A stretch of 15,922 bases of DNA, from positions 1 to 15,922 of the forward strand of contig JAIRMB010000029.1 of assembly GCA_031258995.1 (NCBI GenBank), in the 5' to 3' direction. Made by a program: the position numbers and the translations under genes. The notes below the pieces were generated by a model. That model was not told the origin of the DNA, searched no databases, and saw only the letters and a list, made by a program, of their open reading frames with translations. Source of the DNA: Puniceicoccales bacterium (lineage in GTDB: Bacteria; Verrucomicrobiota; Verrucomicrobiia; Opitutales; JAIRLM01). Below are positions 14,164 through 15,922 of the stretch, in pieces. The stretch's first letter is position 1. Each line of letters begins with the position of its first letter.

Positions 14164-15495
14164 ATGGATAAGCAACTGCACCATTGTTCTTTTTGCGGAA
14201 AATCGCAGCTGGTCGTGGACCGCCTCATTGAAGGCCCGAACGATATCCATATTTGCGATCAGTGCGTCGCCGTCTGCGCAGATGCGCTCGGTCTGGGGGC
14301 CCAAAAAAAGCCGGCAAAATTTGCCCCCAAGATGACGGAGGAAAGCGCAGCGACCGATGGCGTGGCCGTACCGGGCAGTCCCTTTGAAGTGCCCAGCATT
14401 TCGCCAAAGTACATCAAAGAATTTCTCGATCGGTATGTTGTTGGCCAGGAGGAAGCCAAACGGTCTCTTGCTGTGGCTGTCCACAGCCACTACGGTCGTC
14501 TCGCCGCCGCCGGCCGAATTATCCTCAAAAAACAAAGGCGAAAGCCGATTCGCTGTAAGGAGTTAAATGACGTCGAGATCGAAAAAAGCAATGTACTCCT
14601 TTTGGGCCCCACGGGTGTGGGCAAAACTCTACTTGCCCGCTGTTTAGCCAAAGCCTTGGACGTGCCCTTCGCCATCGCCGACGCAACTGCCCTCACGGAA
14701 GCAGGCTATGTGGGCGAGGACGTGGAGAATATCATATTGCGGCTAGTCCAGGCCGCAAACTATGAGCTCTCCCGGGCCGAGTGCGGCATCATCTATGTCG
14801 ATGAGATAGATAAGATTGCGCGGCGAACGGAAAATGTTTCCATAACGCGCGATGTCTCCGGCGAAGGAGTGCAGCAGGCACTGTTGAAAATTTTAGAGGG
14901 AACAATCTGTAACGTCCCTCCGAAGGGCGGCCGCAAGCACCCGGAGCAGGAATATCTACGTATCGATACGCAGAACATCCTGTTCATCTGCGGCGGTGCT
15001 TTTGTCGGACTGGATCGCACCATCGCAAGTCGAATTGGGACAAAGGTGCTGGGCTTCGACCCAGCCGGCGAGCGGGTTGATCGGGCGGGACGGAATGGAG
15101 CGGAATTGCTGGCACAGGTGCAGCCGGAGGATTTGGTACAATTTGGTCTTATTCCAGAATTTGTCGGCCGCTTGCCCGTGGTTACGGCTCTCCAAGATTT
15201 AAACGAAGAAGATCTTGTCCACGTCCTAACTAAGCCAAAAAATGCTCTCATAAAACAGTACCGGCGCCTATTGGCCTTTGAGGGCGTTAAGTTGCACGTG
15301 CCGGAGGAAGTGCTGCGGACCATTGCTCGACAGGCGATTCTGCAAAAGACGGGGGCAAGGGGTCTACGAGCCGTCTTGGAGCGGACCATGCTGCCCATTT
15401 CCTATGAACTTCCCCAGCGACGCGAGGTCAAGTCTGTGACGCTCACCGTCGAATGCATTCTCGGCAGTGGCTTGGCGGAATTTCGTAGCGCCTAG
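14164..15495 (+). CDS. clpX: ATP-dependent Clp protease ATP-binding subunit ClpX
   Basis: ClpX is the AAA+ hexameric unfoldase that recognises substrates and threads them into ClpP. The 443 residues show the N-terminal zinc finger with Cys8, Cys11, Cys31 and Cys34, a linker, Walker A GPTGVGKT (148-155), pore loop GYVGED (181-186), Walker B IIYVDE (209-214), the RKH loop (257-259), LGF (296-298) as the probable ClpP-docking tripeptide corresponding to IGF, and sensor 2 GARGLR (397-402). The region from 112 to 140 (AAAGRIILKKQRRKPIRCKE) is somewhat longer and more basic than the same loop in E. coli. The ATG at 14164 follows clpP closely. Everything expected of an active unfoldase is present, in contrast to the altered ClpP. 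Confidence 0.96.
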   Translation: MDKQLHHCSFCGKSQLVVDRLIEGPNDIHICDQCVAVCADALGLGAQKKPAKFAPKMTEESAATDGVAVPGSPFEVPSISPKYIKEFLDRYVVGQEEAKRSLAVAVHSHYGRLAAAGRIILKKQRRKPIRCKELNDVEIEKSNVLLLGPTGVGKTLLARCLAKALDVPFAIADATALTEAGYVGEDVENIILRLVQAANYELSRAECGIIYVDEIDKIARRTENVSITRDVSGEGVQQALLKILEGTICNVPPKGGRKHPEQEYLRIDTQNILFICGGAFVGLDRTIASRIGTKVLGFDPAGERVDRAGRNGAELLAQVQPEDLVQFGLIPEFVGRLPVVTALQDLNEEDLVHVLTKPKNALIKQYRRLLAFEGVKLHVPEEVLRTIARQAILQKTGARGLRAVLERTMLPISYELPQRREVKSVTLTVECILGSGLAEFRSA

Positions 15496-15838
15496 AATTC
15501 GGATAAAAATCTCCGGCCACGATTTTGGGACAAGACGCAAAGTTTCACGACGAAAAAATTCACCGAAGTGCTGAAAAAACGATCCGGCGAAGCGATGTTT
15601 CTTCCGCCCCGTTCTCTGGAACTAAATCCCGCAGAAAAAAGTGAGCAAATCTGAAAAAATGGTTTCAAACTACGACCGTAAGATTTTCATCGCTGACGTA
15701 GTGGGCCGGATTTTTTCGTCGAAAAGTTCGACAGATTTGATCATAAATGGATCGAATATCATCCGATCTTTTTCCGAAGAACCTCCATCGCCGGCACAAA
15801 AGGGAATCATCGGTGAGCCATCGCAGTGCGGTCTCTGC
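15496..15838. other. Spacer after clpX, no convincing gene
   Basis: About 340 bases between clpX and a minus-strand gene at the window edge. Frames present are short, lack ribosome sites and do not resemble proteins I know. Composition is A-rich with several poly-A tracts (for example around 15553-15560 and 15582-15588). A weak hairpin at 15750-15768 (arms GATCG and CGATC, 9-base loop) followed by five T at 15769-15773 is the only candidate terminator for clpX. No tRNA or known RNA motif was recognised. Confidence 0.5.
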
Positions 15839-15922
15839 CTAGGATTTGAGCTCTTCAATGATGCGATCGATGGGGCGTCGTCGACTATTTTCAATGGCTT
15901 CCAGTAGGGTCAGGGAGAAAGC
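15839..15922 (-). CDS. Partial gene, C-terminal 27 residues, unidentified
   Basis: On the minus strand a frame enters from the window edge and ends at TAG (15839-15841), reading AFSLTLLEAIENSRRRPIDR followed by IIEELKS. The charged, helical character and early stop look like the end of a real protein converging on clpX, but too little is visible to name it. Confidence 0.45.
   Translation of the reverse strand, partial: AFSLTLLEAIENSRRRPIDRIIEELKS

Noticed and set aside
13699..14535. Long minus-strand frame (278 codons) opposite clpP and clpX
   Set aside because: It spans two well-recognised genes on the other strand and is explained by their codon bias.
15750..15773. Hairpin plus T run as the clpX terminator
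   Set aside because: The stem is only 5 bp with a 9-base loop and it lies about 255 bases after the clpX stop; it is noted in the spacer entry but not called as a terminator.
15641..15907. Plus-strand frame of 88 codons after clpX
   Set aside because: No ribosome site and no resemblance to known proteins; it overlaps the more protein-like end of a minus-strand gene.

Overview
The window looks like chromosomal DNA from a member of the Planctomycetes-Verrucomicrobia-Chlamydiae (PVC) superphylum. A verrucomicrobial, Opitutae-like bacterium living with a host is my best guess. The reasons are a chlamydial-type polymorphic outer membrane protein (GGA[VIL] and FxxN repeats plus an autotransporter barrel), an McsB-like guanido kinase homologue, LptB (so a Gram-negative envelope) and moderately high G+C. 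This is inference from gene content, not a phylogenetic placement.

Left region (1-2945): the 3' end of a Nudix hydrolase gene is followed by a rearranged locus. The block [Nudix 3' end - gene X - lptB 3' end] occurs twice in direct orientation (81-375 and 2119-2943). Gene X is intact only in the right copy; the left copy has lost about 527 bp of it. Between the copies lies one unrecognised 543-residue single-pass membrane protein gene (gene Y, minus strand), visibly poorer in G+C than its surroundings. This resembles insertion of foreign DNA by single-crossover integration, or a tandem duplication with later gain of cargo. It is the most unusual structure in the window.

Centre left (2909-6581, all minus strand): rpsU (bS21), mgtE (Mg2+ channel), an McsB-like protein with substituted catalytic positions, and lptB (ATPase of the lipopolysaccharide exporter). 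The McsB-like gene and lptB are tightly coupled. The stop codons of X and lptB share one CTAG.

Centre (6733-10984): tmk (thymidylate kinase) on the plus strand converges on a 1158-residue Pmp-like autotransporter on the minus strand. A perfect 17-bp hairpin terminator separates them.

Right region (11155-15495, all plus strand): a close-packed cluster of a YhaM-type HD exoribonuclease, folD, a RelE/ParE-fold-like small protein, a possible 37-codon gene, clpP and clpX. ClpP carries Asn where the catalytic-triad Asp normally sits, which suggests a ClpP needing a partner subunit or activation. After clpX comes about 340 bp with no convincing gene, then the 3' end of an unidentified minus-strand gene at the window edge.

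I see no tRNA, rRNA, CRISPR array or transposase gene.
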